From: Bacillus mesophilus
GTDB taxonomy: Bacteria > Bacillota > Bacilli > Bacillales > SA4
Assembly: GCF_011008845.1 (NCBI RefSeq)
Contig: NZ_JAAIWM010000008.1
Span: forward strand, 1-64,000
Reading direction: 5' to 3'
Length of the DNA stretch: 64,000 nucleotides
The position numbers and the translations under genes were made by a program. Below are positions 8,940 to 18,015 of the stretch, piece by piece (position 1 is the stretch's first letter; every line of letters begins with the position of its first letter). The notes beneath the pieces were generated by a model. The model did not search any database and was not told the origin of the DNA. It saw only the letters and a program-made list of their open reading frames with translations.

Positions 8940-9025
8940 TATAGGCTCCTTTCAGGAGAGAGATATCTCTCATTATAAAGAAACTAAAAAGGATGCACAA
9001 ACTTTTCGAAGTTAGGAGTGTAGGG

Positions 9026-9484
9026 ATGGTAATACCTTATACGATTTGTTTCATCAAAAAAAATGAAGAGCTACTTATGTTATATCGAATGAAGTCACCA
9101 AATCTCCATAAGTGGAATGGTGTTGGTGGTAAGATAGAAATAGGAGAGAATCCTTTACAATCTGTTTAACGTGAGGTATTAGAGGAAACAGGTTTAAACA
9201 TTACAGACCTGTCATATCGAGGAGTGGTAAGTTGGGATGGTATTAGCGGGATGCATGTGTACAGAGCAGATCATTTTTACGGTGAGCTTACTGCAAGTGA
9301 GGAAGGTCCATTAGAATGGAAAGAGTTCCAGTGGATCTTGGAATCAAAAGAGACAGTCTCTAACATACCTATTTTCCTACACCACATACTTAGTGAGGAT
9401 CCTCCTGTTGAATTTGTTTTTACCTATGATAAGGAACACATTTCTGATTACAAAATACTTCCTCTACAAATAGCCCAAGCTTAG
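9026..9484 (+). pseudogene. Nudix hydrolase (MutT-like) interrupted by one in-frame TAA
   Basis: Reading from the ATG after TAGGG gives a Nudix protein of about 152 residues. The Nudix box is split by TAA (9167-9169, codon 48): GGKIEIGENPLQSV, stop, REVLEETGL. The stop falls on the residue immediately before the catalytic RExxEE, where any amino acid is normally tolerated. The rest of the frame is intact to 9484 and ends QIAQA. A single substitution (for example GAA or CAA to TAA) explains it. Without read-through the product would lack the catalytic Glu residues. It could be a recent nonsense mutation or a sequencing error. Confidence 0.85.
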
Positions 9485-9500
9485 TCTGCTTGGGCTATTT
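9468..9500. terminator. bidirectional terminator between Nudix pseudogene and capA-like gene
   Basis: AAATAGCCCAAGC / GCTTGGGCTATTT, a perfect 13-bp stem with a 7-nt loop TTAGTCT. The stop codons of both converging genes lie in or at the loop (TAG 9482-9484 on plus, TAA 9481-9483 on minus), so the stem is formed from coding sequence of both. Confidence 0.88.
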
Positions 9501-10641
9501 CCTTTTCCGGAAGAAGCTGGTTCATATGTGCGGTAATTTCCTCAAAAATAGTAGTTGCTCCTGAAAGGCCATATTGAGAAGCGTTTTCTAATGGAACAAC
9601 TTTATATCGGTGTGACTTAGAAACATAGGTAGAAATAAAGGACGGATCTTGCAGGGTTATTGTCCTTTTTCCATTTGAAACCTCTTTATTAACAGTAAGT
9701 GTAAAGATTCCACCAATTTCACGATAAATGGACTTTTGTCCAGATAAGAAATTTCCTAATGAGTATACTACAAAACCTTTATTACCATTTTCTGTTTTGA
9801 CCCATTCCATTGGTTGAAGTACATGAGGATGATGTCCAAGAATTAGATCTGCACCAGCCGCGATTACTTCTGTGGCAATTTGCCTTTGTTCTTCACTAGG
9901 CATACGCTGATATTCATTACCAAAATGTAAGCTAACAACGACAACATCACTTATTTCTTTAGCAAGCTCTATATCCTTTGCTATCTTTGGTAGATCAATT
10001 AAATTAACGATGTATGGATGCTCTTCTGGAATAGGTATACCGTTCGTTCCGTAAGTGTAAGCAAGAAAAGAAAAGCTGATGCCATTTCTCTTGATTGTCC
10101 TAATTACTTGACTATCTTCTTTAGAAGCATAGCCACCTGTATATTGCATTCCAATTTTATCATAATAATTTGTAGCATTCTGTACGGCTTGTACGCCTCT
10201 ATCAATAGTATGATTGTTGGCGATTGACACAATGTCAACTCCTGAATCCTTTAAAGTGTCGGCAAGCTCATAGGGACTATTAAAGCGAGGATATGTTGAT
10301 AATCCCAGTTCTTGTCCACCAATCATAGTTTCTTGATTAGCGAAAGTAAGGTCAGCATTTTCCAGGTAAGGTTTGACCTCTGAGAACATAGGAGAAAAAT
10401 CATAGCCTGTGTTAGTCTTGGCAGCGTTGTATACAAGACTATGGATGAGTATATCACCAACGGCAGAGATGGTTGCTGAACTTTTAAAGTCTTTTGAAGT
10501 AAGGTTATTTTCCTTTGCTAAATGAACTTTTATAGGGTCATTTGTTACAAGGGAAGGTTCAGTTTTTTGAATGAACAAAACAAATATGACGGATAGCAGG
10601 ACAAAGGATGAAATAGAAATAAATAAGATGCGTTTATTCAT
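9481..10641 (-). CDS. CapA/PgsA-family metallophosphoesterase-like protein
   Basis: A 386-residue protein with one N-terminal membrane anchor (about 4-23) and a large extracytoplasmic domain. Signatures are SAVGDILIH near 61, FANQET near 103, SIANNHTIDRG near 140 and LILGHHPHVLQP near 265, the metal-ligand blocks of the PGA_cap (CapA) calcineurin-like family. CapA/PgsA proteins are associated with poly-gamma-glutamate capsule synthesis, but no capB, capC or capE gene is nearby, so this is a stand-alone paralogue of uncertain role. It converges on the Nudix pseudogene with a 4-nt overlap. Confidence 0.85.
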   Translation of the reverse strand: MNKRILFISISSFVLLSVIFVLFIQKTEPSLVTNDPIKVHLAKENNLTSKDFKSSATISAVGDILIHSLVYNAAKTNTGYDFSPMFSEVKPYLENADLTFANQETMIGGQELGLSTYPRFNSPYELADTLKDSGVDIVSIANNHTIDRGVQAVQNATNYYDKIGMQYTGGYASKEDSQVIRTIKRNGISFSFLAYTYGTNGIPIPEEHPYIVNLIDLPKIAKDIELAKEISDVVVVSLHFGNEYQRMPSEEQRQIATEVIAAGADLILGHHPHVLQPMEWVKTENGNKGFVVYSLGNFLSGQKSIYREIGGIFTLTVNKEVSNGKRTITLQDPSFISTYVSKSHRYKVVPLENASQYGLSGATTIFEEITAHMNQLLPEKEIAQAD

Positions 10642-10812
10642 AAATTATAGACTCCTTTTTGTTATCTATCTCTACTATAATGCAAAATCCGTCAAATTGT
10701 ATCAATTTTTTCGAATACACTGATAATTATTTCGTTATCTACGGGTCAAGTGTTTTCCGTTCCATTGTACTAATGAATATTAAAGCAAGAAAATTAATGA
10801 AGAGAACTTTTA

Positions 10813-11004
10813 TTATAACTCCCCACCATCATATTCCTCATTCCATTCTAGTAATTCATCAAAATTATTAATTTTTTTATGTGAGGATGTAGTCGTTAAA
10901 TCCTCCATCATCTCAAATAATTCTAAGGCAAATTCTTCATTTTCATTTGGGTTATCCGAAACTTCAACTTCGTATACGAAGTTCTTTTGTCTTCTTTTTT
11001 TCAC
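10813..11004 (-). CDS. small acidic protein, function unknown
   Basis: A 63-residue protein: a basic KKRRQKN start followed by a Glu/Asp-rich body (NENEEFALELFEMMEDL). I do not recognise the family. Two in-frame starts are possible: GTG at 11004 (10 nt from AGGAGG) or TTG at 11007 (7 nt). The frame extends further upstream to 11070, but the ribosome-binding site supports the shorter form. It is soluble and has no cysteines. Neighbours are unrelated genes, so context gives no clue. Confidence 0.6.
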   Translation of the reverse strand: MKKRRQKNFVYEVEVSDNPNENEEFALELFEMMEDLTTTSSHKKINNFDELLEWNEEYDGGEL

Positions 11005-11125
11005 CAATATAATTCCTCCTCTTGGAATGATGGTATTGTAAATATTGTATGCCCAAAAAATAAAAAACATCCTTAAACAACATAAAAAATATGAATATCG
11101 GAAAGGATCTATGATTTCTTTAATG

Positions 11126-11941
11126 TTAGTGTTGATTTATTCTGGGTAGCCAATCTCTTATTAAGGATTGAACGATACTACGCTTCTCTATATGAAGCAT
11201 ATGTCCTGCTTGGTCTAAAATAGAAAATGTGCAATTTGAAAACTTATCAAGAAGAAAATAGTGATCTTGATATCCACAAATAGAATCTTGTTTACCTAGA
11301 ATGACCAAAGCAACTTGTGATAGGCTACTAACATCATTAAATGGTTCTTCAGTAAACAGATATCCATGTTCTCTCCAGTTGGATTGAAGAAATTCTTTAT
11401 TAGCTAATAGACGTCCTGGTTGAATTTCATTTAAAAAATATGCCAGGTTTTCTTTGTGTTGATGAATGAACAAAGTCTCAAATGCAACTCTAATATCAGA
11501 ATCAATTTGATTAAACATCTCTCTATCTTTAGAGTAAACAACCTTTTGGGGAAGATTTCTTTCTTTTAGATGGATTGCTGGAGCAAGTAAGCAGATTCCC
11601 TTCACACTTTTCTGTCTATGATGTAAAATGGCTTGTGCCAGATATCCACCATATGAAATCCCAATCAGAGAGAAGGGTTGGTTGGGTATGGTTGCATCAA
11701 TAAAATCTAGTATGTTTAATAGGATATCATCTGAAGTCTTAAGGTCTTTATTAATTGTACTTAGTCCATGTGCAGGTAAATCGATATAGATTCTCTGAAA
11801 TCCTTCATGTTTCTGAAAAACAGGCTCGAGCCATTTCATCGATCTATGGTCTGACCCCATTGAATGCAAAAATAAGATTGGTAAACCGCTCCCGACAACT
11901 TCATAATGAATAGATCCTTTAGAAACTTGGCACGTTTTCAT
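11126..11941 (-). CDS. alpha/beta-fold hydrolase
   Basis: A 271-residue cytoplasmic hydrolase. The oxyanion block LFLHSMGSD is near 24-32, the nucleophile elbow GISYGG near 93-98, a late Asp in GKQDS and the catalytic His in GHMLHIE near 247. This is a complete Ser-Asp-His triad of the AB_hydrolase_1 family. Substrate unknown. AGGAGG-like sequence precedes the ATG. It is downstream of plsY on the same strand but lies beyond the plsY terminator of the opposite reading order, so it is a separate unit. Confidence 0.85.
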   Translation of the reverse strand: MKTCQVSKGSIHYEVVGSGLPILFLHSMGSDHRSMKWLEPVFQKHEGFQRIYIDLPAHGLSTINKDLKTSDDILLNILDFIDATIPNQPFSLIGISYGGYLAQAILHHRQKSVKGICLLAPAIHLKERNLPQKVVYSKDREMFNQIDSDIRVAFETLFIHQHKENLAYFLNEIQPGRLLANKEFLQSNWREHGYLFTEEPFNDVSSLSQVALVILGKQDSICGYQDHYFLLDKFSNCTFSILDQAGHMLHIEKRSIVQSLIRDWLPRINQH

Positions 11942-12023
11942 ATTTTCCTCCTTGAATTTTATCTATATCTGATATTTTCGATAAATATCTATAAATCCCT
12001 TTTAGGCTGTCTGAGGAGAGACA

Positions 12024-12050
12024 AGAAAAAAGCATCCTAAATTAGGATGC
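12024..12050 (-). terminator. plsY terminator
   Basis: Stem GCATCCTA / TAGGATGC with an AAT loop. On the minus strand it is followed by TTTTTTCTT. Confidence 0.88.
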
Positions 12051-12065
12051 GAAGGAGAAGCTTAT

Positions 12066-12659
12066 TTATTTTTTCTTACCCAGTATATGAACCTTGGGTT
12101 CCGTTTTATTAAGTATTCGCTTTATGTTTGTCCGATGTCGATAGAAAACGAAGGCCACTAGAAGGCTTACTACAATGATTAAAGGAAGATCCTTAGTAAA
12201 CAGACTATAAATAATTGTATAAAGGCCAGTAAGCATTGATGAAAGTGAAACGTACTTAGTAATCAGTAAAAGAATCAAAAATATTAAAGCCATCGTTACA
12301 AATAAGACAGGGCTATAAAATAGGAGAACTCCACCGGATGTTGCTACAGCTTTTCCACCTTTAAAGCCTGCAAAAATAGGGTACATATGACCTATAACAG
12401 CAAAGGTACCAACGAGTAAGGGATGAACATCAACACCGAACAAAAAAGGAAGAGCTGTGGCTAAGGTACCCTTTAAGATATCTGCAAAAGTAACAATAAA
12501 ACCCGCCTTTTTCCCAAGTATTCTAAAGGTGTTAGTTCCTCCTAGATTGCCACTTCCATGTTCTCTAATATCAATCCCATAACCAAGTTTTCCAACAATT
12601 AATCCTGATGGAATAGAACCTATTAGATAAGCAAGGATAATTATGATTCCTATAAGCAT
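12066..12659 (-). CDS. plsY: glycerol-3-phosphate acyltransferase PlsY
   Basis: Transfers an acyl group from acyl-phosphate to glycerol-3-phosphate, the first step of phosphatidic acid synthesis, in the cytoplasmic membrane. The 197-residue product has about five membrane segments and the PlsY motifs [11 protein letters not shown] (about 36-46) and [18 protein letters not shown] (about 90-107). It corresponds to B. subtilis yneS, which is close to yneR; here about 3 kb of accessory genes separate them. AAAGGAGAAAG precedes the ATG. Confidence 0.96.
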   Translation of the reverse strand: MLIGIIIILAYLIGSIPSGLIVGKLGYGIDIREHGSGNLGGTNTFRILGKKAGFIVTFADILKGTLATALPFLFGVDVHPLLVGTFAVIGHMYPIFAGFKGGKAVATSGGVLLFYSPVLFVTMALIFLILLLITKYVSLSSMLTGLYTIIYSLFTKDLPLIIVVSLLVAFVFYRHRTNIKRILNKTEPKVHILGKKK

Positions 12660-12985
12660 GTTCTTTCTCCTTTCTTAATGAGATGTCTATGTATTTCGGG
12701 TAGTGTCCTATAATATGAAATCCTCTTTCATTTTAGCCCAAGTTTGAGAAGGATGGAAGAGGTGAGAGCGAATAATGCAAATAATTGATAAGAAACCTAC
12801 AACAAGAAAGGGTACCTAAGATTGTCCTAGTTGTTGTTTAAACAAAGATGTTTACTAGTAGTATAGTAGTTTTAATTTATTTTAAAAAACATAGCTAAGC
12901 CTCCATATAGCAGAAAGTACCGGGTATTGTATAAAATCATGGGAAAATATGTTATATTAATAGAAAATGTTAGGAGCTGAGAAGG
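12660..12985. other. 326-bp intergenic region between divergent plsY and the small membrane protein
   Basis: It holds the upstream regions of two divergent genes. A 12-bp palindrome TTGTTTAAACAA lies at 12834-12845 and could be an operator. A 14-codon frame (ATG 12775) has a GAGGTGAG ribosome-binding site but no terminator after it. I see no RNA gene. Confidence 0.4.
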
Positions 12986-13354
12986 ATGCCAATGGAGGAG
13001 GAAACAATTGAATTAGTAAAAACAGGCTCTACTATATTTATAGGGTTAGCTATAGTAATTACTATATTCTTCTGGTTTAAAAATAGATCAAAACCTCTAA
13101 TTGTACATGGAGCCTACTTACATTTAATAGGACATTTCCTACTATTAAGCATTACTATTTATTCTGCTATTCGTACCATATCATTTGATGTCATGCTAGA
13201 GGATGGCACAATTCACCCAATGGCCTCTGAAGAAGTATCGTTAAAATTAGGTGTAACAGGGTTAATATGGGCAGGAAGCATGATGCTATTAATGGTTTCT
13301 ATTTTTATGTTTTCTATGGCGATAAAACGAGGGAGTATTACGGACGGGCGTTGA
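12986..13354 (+). CDS. small membrane protein, function unknown
   Basis: A 122-residue protein with three predicted membrane segments (about 14-30, 42-62 and 90-112) and a polar loop between the second and third. AGGAG precedes the ATG with 9-nt spacing. I do not recognise the family and see no catalytic motif. The methyltransferase gene follows after 53 nt on the same strand. Confidence 0.65.
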   Translation: MPMEEETIELVKTGSTIFIGLAIVITIFFWFKNRSKPLIVHGAYLHLIGHFLLLSITIYSAIRTISFDVMLEDGTIHPMASEEVSLKLGVTGLIWAGSMMLLMVSIFMFSMAIKRGSITDGR

Positions 13355-13407
13355 AATTAAAGTCTAATCCTTAATAATGTCTATATTAATAGAATGGGGT
13401 AATTGGA

Positions 13408-14118
13408 ATGGAAAACAAGATTGATGTTAACCCTTTTTTAGAAGTTGATTTACCGAGGGCTTGGGGACCAGCAACTTTTGATATGGCTTTACCTTTAGTT
13501 GATGCTTTAAACATTAAACCAGGTATGCGAATTTTAGAAGTAGGTGGAGGGTCAGGTCAAATTGCCACAACTCTAGCGAAACATTGGGATGTATCGGTAG
13601 TAACTTTAGAACCATGGGCTGAATCAAATGAAATTCAATTATACGCTGCGTCTCAAGGTGTGGAGAACAAGGTGTTACAATTAAAAATCAAAGCACAGAA
13701 TCTGCCATTTGCTGATCATTCATTTGATGCAATCTTTAGTATTGGATCATTTGAGATGATAGGGGACGAACGCCCCAAAGCTTTATCGGAAATGATTCGC
13801 GTTGCAAAGCCTGGTGCTTCAATTGGTATTGCTGAACCCATGTGTTTACCTGTTGAGATGCCGAGTGAATTAGTAGATTTGGATCGTGAATTTAAGTTAG
13901 GATTTCAAGAGTGTTTTTCAACCTTAGAATGGAATGAAAATTTATTTATTAATCAAGGACTAGCGATTAAGGAGAGTTATTATTTTAAGGAAGCCTATCA
14001 ATGGTGGTTGAAATACCGAGATCAGGGACTCATTTCAGAAGCTGAACAAACATTGATCACAAAAGATAAAGGGCAGTGGATATCCCTAGGGCTTGTTGTG
14101 GGTAAAAAGAAAGCATAA
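13408..14118 (+). CDS. class I SAM-dependent methyltransferase
   Basis: A 236-residue protein. The SAM-binding motif I is ILEVGGGSGQIA (about 44-55), followed by VVTLEPW (motif post-I), NLPFADHSFDAIFSIGSFEMI (motif II region) and RVAKPGASIGIAEP. This is a Methyltransf_11-like fold, as in small-molecule methyltransferases. The substrate cannot be inferred. It ends at a bidirectional terminator shared with the converging MFS gene. Confidence 0.85.
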   Translation: MENKIDVNPFLEVDLPRAWGPATFDMALPLVDALNIKPGMRILEVGGGSGQIATTLAKHWDVSVVTLEPWAESNEIQLYAASQGVENKVLQLKIKAQNLPFADHSFDAIFSIGSFEMIGDERPKALSEMIRVAKPGASIGIAEPMCLPVEMPSELVDLDREFKLGFQECFSTLEWNENLFINQGLAIKESYYFKEAYQWWLKYRDQGLISEAEQTLITKDKGQWISLGLVVGKKKA

Positions 14119-14120
14119 TC

Positions 14121-14156
14121 AAAAAAGAGCATGGCTTTAAAACCATGCTCTTTTTT
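14121..14156. terminator. bidirectional terminator
   Basis: AAAAAAGAGCATGG / CCATGCTCTTTTTT, a 14-bp perfect stem usable from both strands, between the methyltransferase and the converging MFS gene. Confidence 0.92.
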
Positions 14157-14160
14157 ATGT

Positions 14161-15336
14161 TCAAGATTTATCAACTGCTACTTGGGTTCCACTTTGATAG
14201 ACTAGCTTATAAAAGATTAATAAGACTAATCCGATTAGTGAGCTAATCCCTAATAGAAGGTATAGAAAATGGATCCCATAATCCTCGATGATTGAACCTC
14301 CAGCTAGTGCACCAACAATCCCTGAATAGCCAAAGAAGACGGAAACGAGTAATACATGCCCAGTAGACTGAAGCTGCTCGGGTACTATTTTAGTCACATA
14401 AGAGAAAGAGGCAGTAAAGAAGACGGCGAAAATGATTCCATGTAAAGGTTGATAGATAAATATTTCAATTGGACTCGAAGCAAAAGACATGCCGATAAAA
14501 CGAATGCCATATAACAAGGCAGCAAACATAATAAAAGTCAGTTCGTGATACTTTCTAAACCATAAATGGCTAATGGCGAACACAAACACCTCTACAGATA
14601 CTCCAACAAACCATGCCCAGCCCACAATCGTTTCATCACCATTTAGTTCTTTTATAAACACACTCAAATATACATCGTTGGCTCTATGGGCAATGGTGAT
14701 TGTTAATGCCACTAGTAAAAATAATACAAATCTTAAGTCTTTCAATAATTTGAATGCATCCAAAAGTTGCACAGGTTTATCAGATGCCTTTACATCCTGT
14801 AGCCACCAGCTACTTAATAGGCAAACCGTTGTAAAAAGTAAAAAAGGTACTAGTATATTTTCTACACCTAAATAATTAAGAAGATAACCTGTAGCTACAC
14901 TAGAGATGGCAAAGCCAAGTGAACCCCACATTCGTAAACTACCAAATGAAACTCCGGTTTGAACGGCAGTTTTTTGGGCAAGGCTTTCACCTAATGCTCC
15001 TAATGGGGCCATAAAAAAGAATAGAAAATAAGCAAAGATCGCAAAAGCTAGGAATTGATCAAGTTGAAACATAATTAACCCAGAGATAAACATACCTATG
15101 GCACTATATAAAATAACTTTTTTTACAGTTTTGTATTTATCACTCAAGTATCCTGCAATAGGCTCAGATAATAAAGATGCAATGGGACCAATTGCCAAGA
15201 TCCAACCAATTTGTGAAGGGGACATTCCCTTTTCAATCAGAAATAAAGATAAGAAACTGGTTACTACGAAACCTGTTGCATGAAAGAAAAACAGAAAAGT
15301 TTTTAAAACGTTTGTTGAACGAACATGATGTGACAA
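14161..15336 (-). CDS. MFS transporter (LacY/MFS_1-like family)
   Basis: A 391-residue protein with about 12 membrane segments. The first half contains the MFS loop motif GYLSDKYKTVKKVIL near 65-79, and the N-terminus (FFHATGFVVTSFLSLFL) resembles the PPP/LacY-like branch of MFS proteins. It is a secondary transporter in the cytoplasmic membrane, substrate unknown. The second TTG (15336) is preferred to the one 6 nt upstream because AAGGAAG lies at correct spacing only from the second. Divergent from the EamA transporter gene. Confidence 0.85.
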   Translation of the reverse strand: MSHHVRSTNVLKTFLFFFHATGFVVTSFLSLFLIEKGMSPSQIGWILAIGPIASLLSEPIAGYLSDKYKTVKKVILYSAIGMFISGLIMFQLDQFLAFAIFAYFLFFFMAPLGALGESLAQKTAVQTGVSFGSLRMWGSLGFAISSVATGYLLNYLGVENILVPFLLFTTVCLLSSWWLQDVKASDKPVQLLDAFKLLKDLRFVLFLLVALTITIAHRANDVYLSVFIKELNGDETIVGWAWFVGVSVEVFVFAISHLWFRKYHELTFIMFAALLYGIRFIGMSFASSPIEIFIYQPLHGIIFAVFFTASFSYVTKIVPEQLQSTGHVLLVSVFFGYSGIVGALAGGSIIEDYGIHFLYLLLGISSLIGLVLLIFYKLVYQSGTQVAVDKS

Positions 15337-15477
15337 AATCAATCTTCCTTTCTAAAAAAACTAACCTTTCAACAATACTACTTTTATCTATTTATTGTAA
15401 AGAAATTATTCTTTACTTGTATAAAGGATGTTGATAAAGTTGTTGGTAGTCTATCACAGGTGAAGGAAGGTCTTTTT

Positions 15478-16410
15478 GTGTCAAAATGGTTGCTTTATCA
15501 ATTACTCTTTTGGTTAATGGTGATATGGGGCTTTAATGTTTCAGCTGTAAAGATTTTGGTCACTTATTTTCCACCTGCTTTTATGCAAGGGACTCGAATT
15601 CTAATTGCTGGGCTTTCTGTACTTCTTATTTTGTTATTTATGAAAAGTTTAAGAAAAGTTACCCGTAAAAATATAATTGGTTTACTAATTGCTGCCTTCG
15701 TTGGCGTGGTGGGACATCATCTTTGTCTGGCAATTGGACTAATGAGTACAACTGCTACAAATGCTGGTTTGATATTAGGCTTGATTCCTTTATGTACGGC
15801 TATTTTAGCAATGATTTTCTTAAATGAAAGGCTTACAATAACGAAGTCACTTGGGATTTTCATGGCCTTAATCGGAGTTTATTTAATTGTAATGAACGAG
15901 AATGGTAGGTTAAATGATTTATCCATTGGTGATCTTTTTGTTTTAGGTGGTGTAATCACACAGGCAATTAGTTTCATTCTAATTAAAAAGCTTGCAGCCA
16001 ATATTGAATCTCGCCAAATGACTGGTATGATGCTAGTATTTGGATCATTAATGTTGTTAATTATTAGCTTTTTTACAGAATCACCCGAAACGATAACCAC
16101 TACAGAGATCCCAAGTTATGTTTGGTGGATTTTAATTGCATCTGCTGTTATTGCAACAGGACTAGGTCACATGGTTTATAATTATGCAATCCATCAACTT
16201 GGTGCAAGTACAACCGCTATCTTTATTAATTTAAGTCCATTTTTCTCTGTCGTAGGATCGGTCTTATTCCTAGGAGAACAAATACACGCAAAACATATCG
16301 TAGGTTTTACTTTCATTATAAGTGGAGTCATCCTTGGTACAGGTGCTATAAAGTTGCGCTATTTAAACAAAGGAAGAATGCCACAAGTGAAAAAAGCTAT
16401 TGGGAAGTAA
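15478..16410 (+). CDS. EamA-family (DMT) transporter
   Basis: A 310-residue protein with ten membrane segments in two EamA repeats. PPAFMQGTRILIAG opens repeat 1, and the C-terminal half ends with a GEQIHAKHIVGFTFIISGVILG-type repeat end. DMT proteins export amino acids or other small metabolites; the substrate is unknown. GTG 15478 is preferred to GTG 15460 because GAAGGAAGG (15462-15470) is 7 nt upstream of it. A second, distinct EamA gene lies at 32094-33008. Confidence 0.88.
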   Translation: MSKWLLYQLLFWLMVIWGFNVSAVKILVTYFPPAFMQGTRILIAGLSVLLILLFMKSLRKVTRKNIIGLLIAAFVGVVGHHLCLAIGLMSTTATNAGLILGLIPLCTAILAMIFLNERLTITKSLGIFMALIGVYLIVMNENGRLNDLSIGDLFVLGGVITQAISFILIKKLAANIESRQMTGMMLVFGSLMLLIISFFTESPETITTTEIPSYVWWILIASAVIATGLGHMVYNYAIHQLGASTTAIFINLSPFFSVVGSVLFLGEQIHAKHIVGFTFIISGVILGTGAIKLRYLNKGRMPQVKKAIGK

Positions 16411-16443
16411 GTCTGAATTTCACGTTAAAGATAATAGAAGTTA

Positions 16444-16474
16444 AGGGCCTAACTATTTAGTTAGGCTCTATTTT
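16444..16474 (+). terminator. EamA transporter terminator
   Basis: AGGGCCTAAC / GTTAGGCTCT stem, 6-nt loop, then ATTTTAT. Confidence 0.8.
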
Positions 16475-16547
16475 ATCCCTTTAGGAAAGAGGTAAAACCG
16501 AAAATACTACAGAATTTAATAGTATTCTATAAAGAAAGGTGAATTTT

Positions 16548-17060
16548 ATGAAGATAATAGAAACAGAGAGGTTGGTTCTTAGATGGGTAGAATTGTCAGA
16601 TGCAAGTTTCATTCTTGACTTATTAAATGATCCTACCTGGCTGAAATACATAGGAGACAAAAAAATAAGAACGATTGAGGAAGCTGAAAACTATATATCT
16701 TTTGAGCTTAGGGAGATGTACAGGAAATTTGGCTTTGGTCTATATTTAGTTGAACTAAAGGAAAATAAAATTCCATTGGGGATTTGCGGACTAATTAAGC
16801 GGGATTCTTTAGTAGACATAGATATTGGATTTGCTTTTTCATCTAAATTTCAACGAAGAGGGTATGGATTTGAAGCAGCTTCTGCTACTCTTCAATATGC
16901 AAATGAAACCCTGGAATTGAAGAAGCTTGTAGCCATTACCACTGAAAAAAATGTGCATTCTGCTAACTTGCTAGAAAAAATTGGGATGAAGTATAACTCG
17001 ATGATTCTTCTACCTCATGCTAAAGAAGAGCTTAGGTTATTTACAATCAATCTTAAATGA
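16548..17060 (+). CDS. GNAT acetyltransferase (RimJ/RimL-like)
   Basis: A 170-residue N-acetyltransferase starting MKIIETERLVLRW, the usual opening of the Acetyltransf_3 branch. The acetyl-CoA loop is QRRGYGFEAA (near 105), followed by NVHSANLLEKIGM. The ATG at 16548 is preferred over an upstream GTG because AAAGGTG ends 6 nt before it. Substrate unknown. Confidence 0.85.
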   Translation: MKIIETERLVLRWVELSDASFILDLLNDPTWLKYIGDKKIRTIEEAENYISFELREMYRKFGFGLYLVELKENKIPLGICGLIKRDSLVDIDIGFAFSSKFQRRGYGFEAASATLQYANETLELKKLVAITTEKNVHSANLLEKIGMKYNSMILLPHAKEELRLFTINLK

Positions 17061-17132
17061 TACTGTTTAAGGATTTCAATCTATGTATGAACAGATTATA
17101 TAAATAAAAAAATTAAGAAAGTAGTCTTAAAG

Positions 17133-17160
17133 AAAGAGCTTGAAGATAAGCTCTTTTTTT
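17133..17160 (+). terminator. terminator after GNAT gene
   Basis: AAAGAGCTT / AAGCTCTTT stem with a 6-nt loop and a T run, about 70 nt after the GNAT stop and before the two-component operon. Confidence 0.85.
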
Positions 17161-17322
17161 AATTGCTTACTTCCAACAAGTGCCTTTAACTATATAAAAA
17201 TTAAGAAAAACTTAAGATTTATAGAAATCTTTTCTTCAGAAATGGGGTTCATAATAAAACTATCAAAAGTAAAGGAGGGGAGTGCTATAATAGCAATAGT
17301 TTCCAATTGGCAGGTGAATAGA

Positions 17323-18015
17323 ATGAATAGTTATACTGTGTTAGTCGTAGATGATGAAAAAGAAATTAGAGATGCACTTGAGATTTACTTAAGGAATGAA
17401 GGGATGAATGTACTACAAGCTTCAGATGGTATGGAAGCAATTGAATTGCTGGTTGATCATGATGTTCATTTAATCATGATCGATATCATGATGCCAAAGC
17501 AAGATGGAATCCAAACCACATTCAAAATTAGAGAGGAAAGAAACATTCCTATTATTATGTTATCAGCAAAGAGTGAGGATTCTGATAAGGTACTAGGTTT
17601 AAAGGTTGGAGCAGATGATTATATAACAAAGCCTTTTAACCCTTTAGAACTAATAGCACGAGTTCAATCACAGTTAAGAAGGTACGTGAAGCTCGGTCAA
17701 TATGAAGGAATGAAAAAGCTGATAAACATAAGAGGCTTAACATTAAATCAAGAAACTAAGGAAGTCACGATTAACGGTGAATGCGTAAAGCTAACCCCAA
17801 TTGAATACAAAATAGTTGAGCTACTAATGCTCCACCCTTCAAGAGTGTTTTCAATTGATGAAATCTATGAAAAGGTATGGAATGAACGAAGCTATAATGC
17901 CGAAAATACGGTAGCTGTACATATTAGAAAGATTCGTGAAAAGATTGAGATTAATCCGAAAGATCCAAGATATTTGAAGGTGGTGTGGGGAGTTGGATAT
18001 AAAATTGAAAAATAA
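17323..18015 (+). CDS. OmpR/VanR-family response regulator
   Basis: A 230-residue regulator. The receiver domain (1-120) has the acidic pair Asp10/Asp11, phospho-acceptor Asp54 in LIMIDIMMP and Lys103 in DYITKPF. A C-terminal winged-helix DNA-binding domain ends in YLKVVWGVGYKIEK. The frame is open upstream for 61 codons, but AGGTG 6 nt before this ATG and the family start MNSYTVLVVDDE define the gene. It overlaps the start of the kinase gene, its evident partner. Target genes unknown. Confidence 0.92.
   Translation: MNSYTVLVVDDEKEIRDALEIYLRNEGMNVLQASDGMEAIELLVDHDVHLIMIDIMMPKQDGIQTTFKIREERNIPIIMLSAKSEDSDKVLGLKVGADDYITKPFNPLELIARVQSQLRRYVKLGQYEGMKKLINIRGLTLNQETKEVTINGECVKLTPIEYKIVELLMLHPSRVFSIDEIYEKVWNERSYNAENTVAVHIRKIREKIEINPKDPRYLKVVWGVGYKIEK

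Noticed and set aside
9224..9484. C-terminal half of the Nudix gene as an independent gene starting at GTG 9224
   Set aside because: It starts inside the domain without a spaced ribosome-binding site; it is better explained as the downstream part of an interrupted gene.
12775..12819. 14-codon frame with GAGGTGAG before the small membrane protein gene
   Set aside because: It resembles a leader peptide, but no terminator or alternative pairing follows and the next gene starts more than 160 nt later. Kept only as part of the intergenic note.
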